Positions 41,620 to 49,671 of a stretch of DNA of 64,000 nt are shown piece after piece. The stretch is from Actinomycetes bacterium (lineage in GTDB: Bacteria > Actinomycetota > Acidimicrobiia > Acidimicrobiales > Palsa-688). The notes beneath the pieces are model-generated. The model was not told the DNA's origin. It ran no database searches and saw only the letters and a program-made list of their open reading frames with translations. How positions within the stretch are numbered: the stretch's first letter is position 1; the number at the start of each line of letters is the position of its first letter. The stretch spans positions 1 to 64,000 of the forward strand of contig JAJYMB010000059.1 in NCBI GenBank assembly GCA_021787365.1, written 5' to 3'. The position numbers were made by a program, and so were the translations under genes.

Positions 41620-42720
41620 TTGCTGATAGGTGTCGTGAAGGAGATAAAGCCCGCCGAGCGGCGGGTGGCCCTCACGCCGGCCGGTACAGAGGAGCTCGTG
41701 GGGGCCGGTCACGCCGTCTTGGTCGAGCGCGGTGCGGGGGACGGCTCGGGTTTCCCCGACGAGGCATACGCGGCCGCGGGGGCGAAGCTGGCGGCCAACG
41801 CGGCGGAGATCTGGGGGGAAGTTGACCTGCTCGTCAAGGTGAAGGAGCCCGTGGGGCCAGAGCTCGCGCTCTTGCGGCAGGGTCTCGTGCTTTTCACCTA
41901 CCTCCACCTGGCTGCCGACCCGGTGTTGACCGACGCCCTTGTCTCGTCTGGTGCTACCGGGGTCGGCTACGAGACGGTCGAGGACGCCGCGGGCCAGTTG
42001 CCGCTCCTCGCCCCCATGAGCGAGATCGCCGGGCGGCTGGCGGGCCAGGTCGTCGCCCACTACCTCACGTCGCCCATGGGAGGAAGAGGCATCCTCGCCG
42101 GCGGGGCGCCGGGGGTCGCTCCCGCCCGGGTGCTCGTCCTCGGCGGGGGGGTGGTCGGCGTCTACGCCGCTCGGGTGGCGAGGGGGTTGGGCGCTGATGT
42201 GACCGTGCTCGAGCGTTCCGACGATCGGCTGCGCTACCTCGACGACCGTTTCGAGGGCTCGGTCCGGTGCCTGATGTCGGACGCGCACAGCGTGGTCGAG
42301 CAGCTCACCTCCAACGACGCCGTGGTGGGCGCGGTGCTCGTGCACGGGGCTGCGGCGCCCAAGCTCATAAAGCGCTCGATGCTCTCTTTCATGCCGCCTC
42401 GCTCGGTCATCGTCGATGTCGCCATCGACCAGGGGGGGTGTGCCGAAACGTCTCGCCCCACCACCCACGAACAACCAACCTTCGTCGTCGACGGCGTCGT
42501 CCACTACTGCGTGGCCAACATGCCGGGCGCGGTGCCGGTGACCTCCACTCGGGCCCTAACCAATGCCACCCTGCCCTACCTGCACCGGCTCGCGGACCTG
42601 GGTCTCGACGAGTACTGCCGACGGGACCCGGGGTTCGCCAAAGGGGTGAACGTGCGCGACCACGAAGTGGTCCACCCCGCCGTGGCTGCGTCTTACCGGG
42701 GGCGAGCCGGCGCGGACTAG
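41620..42720 (+). CDS. ald: Alanine dehydrogenase
   Basis: Ald interconverts L-alanine and pyruvate plus ammonia with NAD. The 366-residue product shows IGVVKEIKPAERRVALTPAG, LLVKVKEP (substrate lysine), YLHLA with the catalytic histidine, the dinucleotide motif VLVLGGGVVGVYAARVA, and the C-terminal ANMPGAVPVTSTRALTNATLPY. The TTG start is one base after the pyc stop, so they form one operon. Pairing with pyc places both at the pyruvate node. Confidence 0.95.
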   Translation: MLIGVVKEIKPAERRVALTPAGTEELVGAGHAVLVERGAGDGSGFPDEAYAAAGAKLAANAAEIWGEVDLLVKVKEPVGPELALLRQGLVLFTYLHLAADPVLTDALVSSGATGVGYETVEDAAGQLPLLAPMSEIAGRLAGQVVAHYLTSPMGGRGILAGGAPGVAPARVLVLGGGVVGVYAARVARGLGADVTVLERSDDRLRYLDDRFEGSVRCLMSDAHSVVEQLTSNDAVVGAVLVHGAAAPKLIKRSMLSFMPPRSVIVDVAIDQGGCAETSRPTTHEQPTFVVDGVVHYCVANMPGAVPVTSTRALTNATLPYLHRLADLGLDEYCRRDPGFAKGVNVRDHEVVHPAVAASYRGRAGAD

Positions 42721-42773
42721 TGCGGCGGCGGCCTGAATGTAACTGGCCGCCCTCGATCGGCCATGCTGGAGGG

Positions 42774-44339
42774 GTGACCAACGCCCAACCCGCAGACCTC
42801 GGTGCTGAGAGCGCCCATGACACCGTTGCCCCCCGTGCGAGAGTAGCCAGCGTGCGCCCGAACATCCCGTCGAGAGAGAAACCCAACCCAGCGCACCGCT
42901 ACCTGTCCGACGGTGGCCGCCGGACCCGTGTTGTGGCCACCATCGGCCCCGCTTCGGACTCTCCGGCCGTGCTATCGGCCATGCAAGAGGCGGGGATGGA
43001 CGTGGCGCGCCTCCCGCTCGCCCACGGTTCGATCGACGAGGCCGTGGCCAGGCTCCGCCGGGTCCGCGAGGCCGCTCCCGACGTGGGCGTGCTTGTCGAC
43101 CTACCTGGGCCCAAGATACGCACCACGCCGTTCCCCGAGGGTGGGGTCACTTTGACACCCGGGAGCGAGGTACTGATATGCCCCCAGGGCCTCGCCCCCA
43201 ACAGCAACGAGGACAAGATCGGCGTGTCCGTGCCTGAGCTCGTGGAGTCACTTCAAGAAGGCGACCGGATCGCCCTCGGCGACGGTGGCGTCTCCATGGT
43301 GGCTGAGAGGCGGGACGGCTATTCGATGGTGTCCAGGGTGCTCTCGGGCGGCAAGGTCCAGGGGCGGCCCGGGGTTACGGCGCCGGCATCGAGGTTGGCG
43401 CTCAAGACGCCGACGCCCGAAGACATCGAGCGCCTCGAGGTCCTTCTCGGGGAAGGGATCGAGAGCGTCGCAGTCTCGTTTGTCCGCACGGCCGCCGACT
43501 TGGAGACGGTGAAGGCGATGGTGGGCGGGAACGTCCTCGTTTGCGCCAAGATGGAGACGCCCGAGGCAGTGGGCGACATGGACAACATCTTGCGGGTGGC
43601 GGACACGGTCATGGTCGCCCGGGGTGACCTCGGGGTGCGCGTGCCCTTCGAGGAAGTCCCTCACATCCAAAAAGCGCTCATACGTTCTTGTATCGCTTGG
43701 GGACGGCCGGTGATAACGGCGACCCAGATGCTCGAGTCCATGGTCAGTTCGCCCGTGCCGACCCGGGCCGAGGTCACCGACGTGGCCAATGCCGTGTTCG
43801 ACGGCACCAGTGCCGTGATGCTGTCCGGAGAGTCGGCAATTGGCGTCGACCCCGTCAACGCGGTAGCGACGATGGCGAGGATCGCTCGTCGAGCCGACCT
43901 CGACTTCGACAGCTACCAGTGGGGCCGCAACCTCCCGGCGCAGCACTTCGCCGCGGAAGGCGCGGCCGGCGCCAAGATCACGGCGGCGATCGGGGCGGCC
44001 GCCTGGCGCGCCTCGGTCGAGGAGAAGGCCTCGGTGATCATCGCCTGCACCAATACTGGCGCTACTGCGCGGGCGATCGCCAGGTACCGGCCGGCGTGCC
44101 CGATCGTTGCGGCCACGCCGTTCAGCTTCACCGCCCGCCAGCTCACGACCAGCTGGGGAATTGACACCGTGCTCGTTCCCGAGGCAAAGAGCACCGACGA
44201 GGCGGTCGACAGCGGCGTCGAGACAGCTCGCAGTGCCGGCTACGTCAAGCCCGGCGACGTCGTCGTCGTCCTCGCCGGCTCGCTCCACGACCCCGCCGCG
44301 CCGGTGACCGACACTCTCCGCCTCGTCCGCATCTACTAG
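42774..44339 (+). CDS. Pyruvate kinase-family protein with altered N-site motif
   Basis: This product of about 521 residues aligns with pyruvate kinase throughout: RTRVVATIGPAS, VLVDLPGPKIRT, KMETPEAVGDMDNI, VARGDLGV, ATQMLESMVSSPVPTRAEVTDVANAVFDGTSAVMLSGESA, and a C-terminal domain with IACTNTGATARAIARYRP. The usual RLNFSHG reads RLPLAHG (Pro81, Ala83, His84), so two residues that help place K+ and ATP phosphates are changed. It may be a divergent paralogue rather than the main enzyme. The GTG at 42774 is the best start by extent, but its Shine-Dalgarno is very close; a GTG at 42852 is an alternative. It follows ald after 53 bases. Confidence 0.85.
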   Translation: MTNAQPADLGAESAHDTVAPRARVASVRPNIPSREKPNPAHRYLSDGGRRTRVVATIGPASDSPAVLSAMQEAGMDVARLPLAHGSIDEAVARLRRVREAAPDVGVLVDLPGPKIRTTPFPEGGVTLTPGSEVLICPQGLAPNSNEDKIGVSVPELVESLQEGDRIALGDGGVSMVAERRDGYSMVSRVLSGGKVQGRPGVTAPASRLALKTPTPEDIERLEVLLGEGIESVAVSFVRTAADLETVKAMVGGNVLVCAKMETPEAVGDMDNILRVADTVMVARGDLGVRVPFEEVPHIQKALIRSCIAWGRPVITATQMLESMVSSPVPTRAEVTDVANAVFDGTSAVMLSGESAIGVDPVNAVATMARIARRADLDFDSYQWGRNLPAQHFAAEGAAGAKITAAIGAAAWRASVEEKASVIIACTNTGATARAIARYRPACPIVAATPFSFTARQLTTSWGIDTVLVPEAKSTDEAVDSGVETARSAGYVKPGDVVVVLAGSLHDPAAPVTDTLRLVRIY

Positions 44340-44350
44340 CCGAGCCGAGC

Positions 44351-44382
44351 CTTCGGCTTCACGGGGCGTCGGGAAGCCGAAG
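44351..44382. terminator. Bidirectional terminator between pyk and the hopanoid operon
   Basis: CTTCGGCTTC (44351-44360) pairs perfectly with GAAGCCGAAG (44373-44382) across a 12-base loop. This 10-bp stem in the convergent gap is the strongest terminator-like structure in the window. Confidence 0.75.
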
Positions 44383-44389
44383 CGCGTGT

Positions 44390-45184
44390 TCAGCCGGAGG
44401 GGAGGCGCTGTATGTGCCAGGGGAAGGTGGCGAGAGCCCGGTAGAGCCCGGGGAGACCGCCGTTCAGGCGGACGGCGAGGCCGAGCCACGCCGGCACGAC
44501 CACGTCCTCTTGGCGCCGGTCGATGGCTCGCACGATCCGCCGGGCCACCTTGGTCACGGGCATGGGGTGCGGCCAGGAGTGGCTGTAGGGCCTGTTGCGC
44601 CGGCTGAAAAACGGGGTAGCCACCGCTCCCGGGCTCACCAGGGTGACGGTTGGGCGGGCTGACGAGGAAGCGCTTGGGTTGCCCTGGCTGGACCATTCGA
44701 TGCGCAGGCCGTCGGCGAGGCCCCGCAGGCCCGCCTTGGCGGTGCCGTAGGCGACCTCCTTGGGCACGCCCACCAGGCCGGCGATCGAGCCCACGAGGAC
44801 GAGTTGGCCTCCCGAAGCGAGCAGGTGGGGAGCCGCGGCATGGGCGAGGTGGAGCGGGGCACGCAGGTTGATGTCCAGCAGGTTGTCGATCTCGGCCGGA
44901 GGCATCGTGGTGAAGGCCCCCTCCCAGCCGGCGCCGGCGCACGAGACCACCACGTCGAGGCCGCCTAGGGTCGCCACCGCCTTTTCGACCACTCCTGCTG
45001 CTGAGCCGGGCTCGGTGAGGTCGGCCACGACGGCCGCCTCGAGGCTGCCGTCCGGTGCGACCGTGAGGCCCTCGGCGCGCCTCCCCGAGCCGACCACGCG
45101 GCAACCCCGTGATGCGAGGAGGACGCTCACTGCCGCGCCGATGCCGCTCGAGGCACCGGTCACGAGCACACGGAGAGCGAACAC
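44390..45184 (-). CDS. Short-chain dehydrogenase/reductase, last gene of hopanoid operon
   Basis: This classical SDR (264 aa) has the nucleotide motif VTGASSGIGAAV, SCAGAG, the catalytic Ser in LVGSIAGLVGVPKEVAYGTAKAG with Tyr and Lys of the YxxxK motif, and LVSPGAVATPF. The C-terminal part holds a hydrophobic/basic stretch typical of SDRs acting on lipids. It begins 21 bases after hpnH in the same direction, so it is probably part of the operon. A role in reducing a hopanoid side-chain intermediate such as ribosylhopane is an inference from position; sterol- or fatty-acid-type substrates are equally compatible with the sequence. Confidence 0.85.
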   Translation of the reverse strand: MFALRVLVTGASSGIGAAVSVLLASRGCRVVGSGRRAEGLTVAPDGSLEAAVVADLTEPGSAAGVVEKAVATLGGLDVVVSCAGAGWEGAFTTMPPAEIDNLLDINLRAPLHLAHAAAPHLLASGGQLVLVGSIAGLVGVPKEVAYGTAKAGLRGLADGLRIEWSSQGNPSASSSARPTVTLVSPGAVATPFFSRRNRPYSHSWPHPMPVTKVARRIVRAIDRRQEDVVVPAWLGLAVRLNGGLPGLYRALATFPWHIQRLPSG

Positions 45185-45205
45185 CTGTCAGCCCCGTTGC
45201 CCTCG

Positions 45206-46210
45206 TCAGCCACTGCTCACGAGGGCCCGCAGCGACTCCCGCACGCTGCCGGTGGTGGCGAGCACGGCGCTCGGCTCGTAGCCGCAGTGGGCCATGCAAT
45301 TGCGGCACCGGGGGTCTCGGCCCCGACCGTACTTGGACCAGTCAGTGGTCTCGATCAGCTCCTTGTACGTCTCGGTGTAGCCGTCTGCCAAGAGGTAGCA
45401 GGGCCGCTGCCAGCCGAACACGCTGTAGGAGGGGATGCCCCAGGGCGTGCACTCGAACTCGACCTTGCCCTCCAAGAAGTCGAGGAAGAGCGGGCTGTGG
45501 TTGAAACGCCAATGCTTGCGCTTGCCAGCGAAGGCTTCTTGGAACACCTTCCGGGACTGGTCGACCGCGAGGAAGTGGACCTGGTCGGGCGCCTTCTCGT
45601 AGGCGTAGCCGGGGGACAGCATCATCTTGTCCACCCCGAGCTCGTCGTTCAGGAAGTCGAGCACCTCGCGTATGGTCTTCGGCGAGTCTGTGTTGAAAAA
45701 CGTGGTGTTCGTCATCACCCGGAAACCCCTCGCCTTTGCTTCCTTTATGGCGGCCACCGCCTTGTCGAACACGCCTTCGCGAGAAACCGAGGAGTCGTGG
45801 CGTTCGCGCAGGCCGTCTATGTGGACCACCCAGGCAAAGGCCGGGTGTGGTTGGAAGCGGTCGAGCTTGCGCTGGAGCAGGATGGCGTTGGTGCAGAGGT
45901 AGACAAAGCGCTTGCGGTCTAGGAGCGCTTCGGTCATCTTTTCGATCTCGGGGTGCAGGAGCGGCTCACCGCCGGCGATCGAGACCATGGGGGCGCCGCT
46001 CTCCTCGATGGCCGCCACCGCCTGGTCGACCGAGAGCCGCTTTCTCAAAATCTCGGTGGGGTACTGGATCTTGCCACAGCCGTTGCATTCCAGGTTGCAG
46101 GCAAAGAGAGGTTCGAGCTCGACTATCAAGGGGAACTTGTCCCGCTTGGCCAGCTTTTGGCGGGCAATGTAAGTGCCTACCCGCATACTCTGGCGCAGAT
46201 CTACGCCCAT
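45206..46210 (-). CDS. hpnH: Adenosyl-hopene transferase HpnH (radical SAM)
   Basis: HpnH joins a 5'-deoxyadenosyl radical to diploptene to form adenosylhopane, the first step of side-chain extension. The 334-residue protein carries the radical SAM cluster motif CNLECNGC (Cys38, Cys42, Cys45), the SAM-binding SIAGGEPLLHPEI, VHIDGLRERHD, and a C-terminal Cys-rich end (CRNCMAHCGYEPSAV) characteristic of the family. It starts one base after the hpnG-ispH stop and is followed by the SDR. Confidence 0.93.
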   Translation of the reverse strand: MGVDLRQSMRVGTYIARQKLAKRDKFPLIVELEPLFACNLECNGCGKIQYPTEILRKRLSVDQAVAAIEESGAPMVSIAGGEPLLHPEIEKMTEALLDRKRFVYLCTNAILLQRKLDRFQPHPAFAWVVHIDGLRERHDSSVSREGVFDKAVAAIKEAKARGFRVMTNTTFFNTDSPKTIREVLDFLNDELGVDKMMLSPGYAYEKAPDQVHFLAVDQSRKVFQEAFAGKRKHWRFNHSPLFLDFLEGKVEFECTPWGIPSYSVFGWQRPCYLLADGYTETYKELIETTDWSKYGRGRDPRCRNCMAHCGYEPSAVLATTGSVRESLRALVSSG

Positions 46211-46211
46211 G

Positions 46212-47747
46212 TCATCGTACCTCCAATGGTAGGGGGAAATTTACGTGCTCGTTGGCGCCCACGCGCGCGCTGACCTCTGTTGGGCCGAGCCCCGACAAGC
46301 ACGCCACGAGTTCCGAGACGAGCTGGTCGGGGGCGCTCGCGCCGGCCGTGATGCCGATGCGCCTTTTGCCCGCGAGCCAGGTCAAGCGGACTTCGGAACT
46401 GTCCTCCACCAGGTGGGCATCAGTCCCGCAGCGCCTCGCGACCTCGGCGAGGCGGTTGGAGTTGGAGGAGTTGGCCGAGCCGACCACGATCACGAGGTCG
46501 CAATCCGGGGCGAGGGCGCGCACCGCTTCCTGGCGGTTTTGGCTCGCGTAGCAGATATCCGACGCGGACGGCTTGGCGAGGTCGGTAAAGCCCCCCTCCA
46601 GGGCGTCGAGGACGACTTTCACCTCGTCTGTGGCGAGGGTCGTCTGGGTGACGACCGCGGTCGGTGCGGAGCGGTCGAGTTCGAGCGCCTCGACGTCTGC
46701 CGGCGTGCTCACGAGCACCGACCCCGGGACCGAGCCGAGCGTGCCCTCTACTTCGTCGTGGCCGGCGTGGCCGACCAGCACGACCTGGCGACCTGCGGAG
46801 GCGAAACGGCGGGCCTCCGTGTGGACTTTGCTCACCAGGGGGCACGTGGCGTCGATGACGGACATGGCGCGTCGCTCTGCTTCCTCGCGCACGGCCGTGC
46901 CCACCCCGTGGGCGGAGAAGACCACCGTCGCACCGTCGGGCACTTCGCTCAGTTCCTCGACGAATACTGCGCCCGCGGCCTCGAGGGCCGAGACCACGTG
47001 GGAATTGTGCACGATCTGGCGGCGTACGTAGACGGGCGCACCGTAACGCTCGATCGCCCGCTCGACCGTGTCGATCGCCCGCTCCACGCCAGCGCAGAAC
47101 GAACGCGGTTCCGCCAAGAGGACTTCTCGCGCCCCGGATGCCGCAGCCCAGCAGGCGAGGGTGGGCCGTGAGGCACGTAGGGTGCGGAGCGCCTTCCAAA
47201 TGCCGGCGAGGCCAGCGGGAGAGAACAGTTCGACCTCGGCCGTGTCGGATATGGCCCGCAGGACGGCAAAGGGCCGCTTTTTACCCATGATCTCGGGGGC
47301 CACCACCGTGGACTCCATGTCGACCGCGAGGGCGCCGAGCCCGGCCAGCCGGCTACGTTCTCTCCCGGTGACGATGTGGTCGGCGCTGGCCACCGTCCCT
47401 GTGCGCGCCGGGAGGCCGGCCCGGCGCAGTTCGCCGGCCAGCAGCGGCGCCGAAGCGAGGAGGGCCACCTCCTTGCCTTCCGCGTCGACCAGGCGGTCCG
47501 CCACGACGATGTCCCCAGGACTGAGCCCGGGGGCGAGGCCACCGCCCAAGCCCGCCACTACGACTGCGTCGGCCTGCCCGGCTTCCCCCGCCAGGCGCCG
47601 GGCCGAGGCGCCGGCTTTGGCCAGGCCCATCCCGAGCCGGCGGACCACCAATGTGGCCGCGCCCACCTGCGCACGCGTGGGGCCGAGGGCCAGAGCCTCG
47701 ATCCCGAGGGGCGCGAGCACGAGCAGGCGGGGGCGTCCCTCACTCAT
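46212..47747 (-). CDS. Fusion of HpnG nucleosidase/phosphorylase and IspH reductase
   Basis: This single 511-residue frame joins two enzymes. Residues 1-200 are a nucleoside phosphorylase of the HpnG type (ADAVVVAGLGGGLAPGLSPGDIVV, ADHIV, and VDMESTVVA with Asp143/Glu145), which removes adenine from adenosylhopane. Residues about 206-505 are a complete IspH, the 4Fe-4S enzyme making IPP and DMAPP in the MEP pathway. Its cluster cysteines are Cys218 (RSFCAGVERA), Cys302 (DATCPLV) and Cys399 (SDICYASQNRQ), with HGVG and TQTTLA motifs also present. No stop or frameshift separates them. The ATG overlaps the shc stop by 8 bases. An isoprenoid-supply enzyme fused to a hopanoid side-chain enzyme is unusual. 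Confidence 0.92.
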   Translation of the reverse strand: MSEGRPRLLVLAPLGIEALALGPTRAQVGAATLVVRRLGMGLAKAGASARRLAGEAGQADAVVVAGLGGGLAPGLSPGDIVVADRLVDAEGKEVALLASAPLLAGELRRAGLPARTGTVASADHIVTGRERSRLAGLGALAVDMESTVVAPEIMGKKRPFAVLRAISDTAEVELFSPAGLAGIWKALRTLRASRPTLACWAAASGAREVLLAEPRSFCAGVERAIDTVERAIERYGAPVYVRRQIVHNSHVVSALEAAGAVFVEELSEVPDGATVVFSAHGVGTAVREEAERRAMSVIDATCPLVSKVHTEARRFASAGRQVVLVGHAGHDEVEGTLGSVPGSVLVSTPADVEALELDRSAPTAVVTQTTLATDEVKVVLDALEGGFTDLAKPSASDICYASQNRQEAVRALAPDCDLVIVVGSANSSNSNRLAEVARRCGTDAHLVEDSSEVRLTWLAGKRRIGITAGASAPDQLVSELVACLSGLGPTEVSARVGANEHVNFPLPLEVR

Positions 47748-49671
47748 GGCGTCGGCCAGTCCGCTTTAGGTAGCGGCCCAGGGCAGAGAGCGGGAACACG
47801 TGGCGGTAGAGGTGGTAGTTGAGCGAGAAGTCCCACGGGAACCCCGTGCCCGTGAACCACGGCTCGTCCCAGGTGCCCTCGGCGTTTTGGTTGGCGACGA
47901 GCCACTCCACCCCCCGCCCGGTGGCTCGGTGGCTTTCCTCGCCTGCGGCCAGCAGGGCGAGGAGCGCCCACGCCGTCTGAGACGCGGTCGAAGTACCATG
48001 CCCCCGCCAGCTCGGCTCGACGTACGAACGCAGGTCCTCGCCCCAGCCGCCGTCGTCGTTTTGGTGGTCCACGAGCCAGCGGACGGCTCGCGCGACGCGC
48101 GGGTCGCTCGCGGGGACGCCGGCGGCGACCAGCGCGGGCACGACCGCTCCCGTCCCGTACACGTAGTTGACCCCCCAGCGGCCCCAGTACGAACCGTCCG
48201 GCTGCTGCTTGGCTGAGAGCCATTCGACGCCCCGGCGGAGCGCCGCCTCGTGGCGGCCATGCCCCGTCTCGCCGCAGAACATCTCGACCACGTGCGCGGT
48301 CACGTCCTCGCTCGGCGGGTCCGTGACGGCGCCGAAGTCGAAGAAGGGAAGCTGGTTGGGGAGCGTGGCGTCGTTGTCCGCGTCGAAGGCACCCCAGCCT
48401 CCGTCGCGCGACTGCATGCCGGCGACCCACGCGAGGGCCCGTTGGCAGGCGGCTTCGCTGGCTTCGGTCGGCGCAGCCCGCCGGAGCGCCAGCACGACTT
48501 CGGCCGTGTCGTCGATGTCTGGGTAATGGACGTTACAAAACTCGAACGCCCAGCCGCCCGGGGCCAGCCCGGGCCTCTGCACTGCCCAGTCGCCGCTAAC
48601 GGTCACCTCGTTTTCCAAAAGCCAGTCCCGGGCTGACGAGATCGCGGGGTCGTCTGGCGCCACCCCGGCGTCGGCGAGCGCTATCACCGCCAGTGCGGTG
48701 TCCCATACCGGGGACTGGCAGGCCTCGATGCGCCGGCCCACCTCGTCTTGCAAGGTGAAGGCGGAAAGGCCGGACAACGCTTTCGCGACGACAGGGTGGT
48801 CCATCGGGTAGCCCTGGAGCACCAGGGCGATCGTCGAGTAGACCATCGGCGGCTGGATGCCGCCCCAGGAGCCGTCGGCTTCCTGGCGGGCGACGACCCA
48901 GCGCTCTGCCTCGTGCAACGCGGGTGGGCGGAGCCACCTCTTCGGCCAGGAACGCTCCGGCAGGTGCTCGTAAAAGTGGAGCGCCTTGTCCAGGAGGGTA
49001 AAGGAGCGGCCGGCCAGGCGGGCAGGCTTCTGGCGAGGCGGGCGGCCGGAGAACAGCTCGTCCACCCGGAACGGCAGTGGCCGGACGGGCCGGTGGGAAG
49101 AAATGACCGAGAGGGCGACGATCGTCTGGCGCGCCCAGCAGGCGAAGGAATAGATGGAAAGTGGCCACCTGGCTGGCAGGTAGACGAGCTCTGGGGGGAT
49201 CACGGGGAGCTGGTCCCAGTCCCAGCACCCGACCATGGCCAGCCATATGCGGGTAAAGACGCGGGAAGCCTCGATGCCCCCGTGCTCTCGCGCCCACCCC
49301 GCCGCCTTGGCCATGTGCTCAGCCTGAGGGGGGTCGCCGGCGAGGCGGAGGGTGACGTAGGCCTCGACGGTGGCGGAAAGCTCGCCGGGGCCTTGGTAAA
49401 ACGTGGCCCAGGCCCCGTCGGGGCGCTGCTGCGAGCGTACCCGGGAGGCCGCAGCCCGGAGAGTGGGCTGGTCGAGGATCCCGAGGAAATGGCGCAGCAG
49501 CACGTCTTCTGCGTCCATCGTCACGTTGGTCTCGAGCTCGCCCTTCCAGAAGCCCTCGGGCGCCTGGGCCCGCTTCAGCCAACGGGCTGCCCGTTCGGTG
49601 GCGAGGACGGCCGAAGCCTGCGTGCTCGAAGAAGTGTCGCGGTGGAGCTCGAGCAGCGGAGCCACTTTCAC
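47740..49671 (-). CDS. shc: Squalene-hopene cyclase
   Basis: Shc cyclises squalene to hopene/hopanol at the membrane. The GTG at 49671 overlaps the stop of the prenyl synthase gene (GTGA); the frame upstream is shadow. The 643-residue product has the catalytic acid motif DIDDTA (Asp385, Asp387, Asp388), several QW repeats (QQRPDGAWATFYQGPGEL, QEADGSWGG, QSRDGGWGAFDADND, QQPDGSYWGRWG, QNDDGGWGED) and FEFCNVHYPD. Length and motifs match bacterial cyclases. The C-terminus continues into hpnG-ispH by overlap. Confidence 0.96.
   Translation of the reverse strand: MKVAPLLELHRDTSSSTQASAVLATERAARWLKRAQAPEGFWKGELETNVTMDAEDVLLRHFLGILDQPTLRAAASRVRSQQRPDGAWATFYQGPGELSATVEAYVTLRLAGDPPQAEHMAKAAGWAREHGGIEASRVFTRIWLAMVGCWDWDQLPVIPPELVYLPARWPLSIYSFACWARQTIVALSVISSHRPVRPLPFRVDELFSGRPPRQKPARLAGRSFTLLDKALHFYEHLPERSWPKRWLRPPALHEAERWVVARQEADGSWGGIQPPMVYSTIALVLQGYPMDHPVVAKALSGLSAFTLQDEVGRRIEACQSPVWDTALAVIALADAGVAPDDPAISSARDWLLENEVTVSGDWAVQRPGLAPGGWAFEFCNVHYPDIDDTAEVVLALRRAAPTEASEAACQRALAWVAGMQSRDGGWGAFDADNDATLPNQLPFFDFGAVTDPPSEDVTAHVVEMFCGETGHGRHEAALRRGVEWLSAKQQPDGSYWGRWGVNYVYGTGAVVPALVAAGVPASDPRVARAVRWLVDHQNDDGGWGEDLRSYVEPSWRGHGTSTASQTAWALLALLAAGEESHRATGRGVEWLVANQNAEGTWDEPWFTGTGFPWDFSLNYHLYRHVFPLSALGRYLKRTGRRHE

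Noticed and set aside
42267-42773. Upstream extension of the pyruvate kinase frame
   Set aside because: Lies inside ald in another frame and lacks similarity.
43248-45308. 686-codon minus-strand frame over pyk and the SDR
   Set aside because: Shadow frame; the pyk and SDR calls explain the region.
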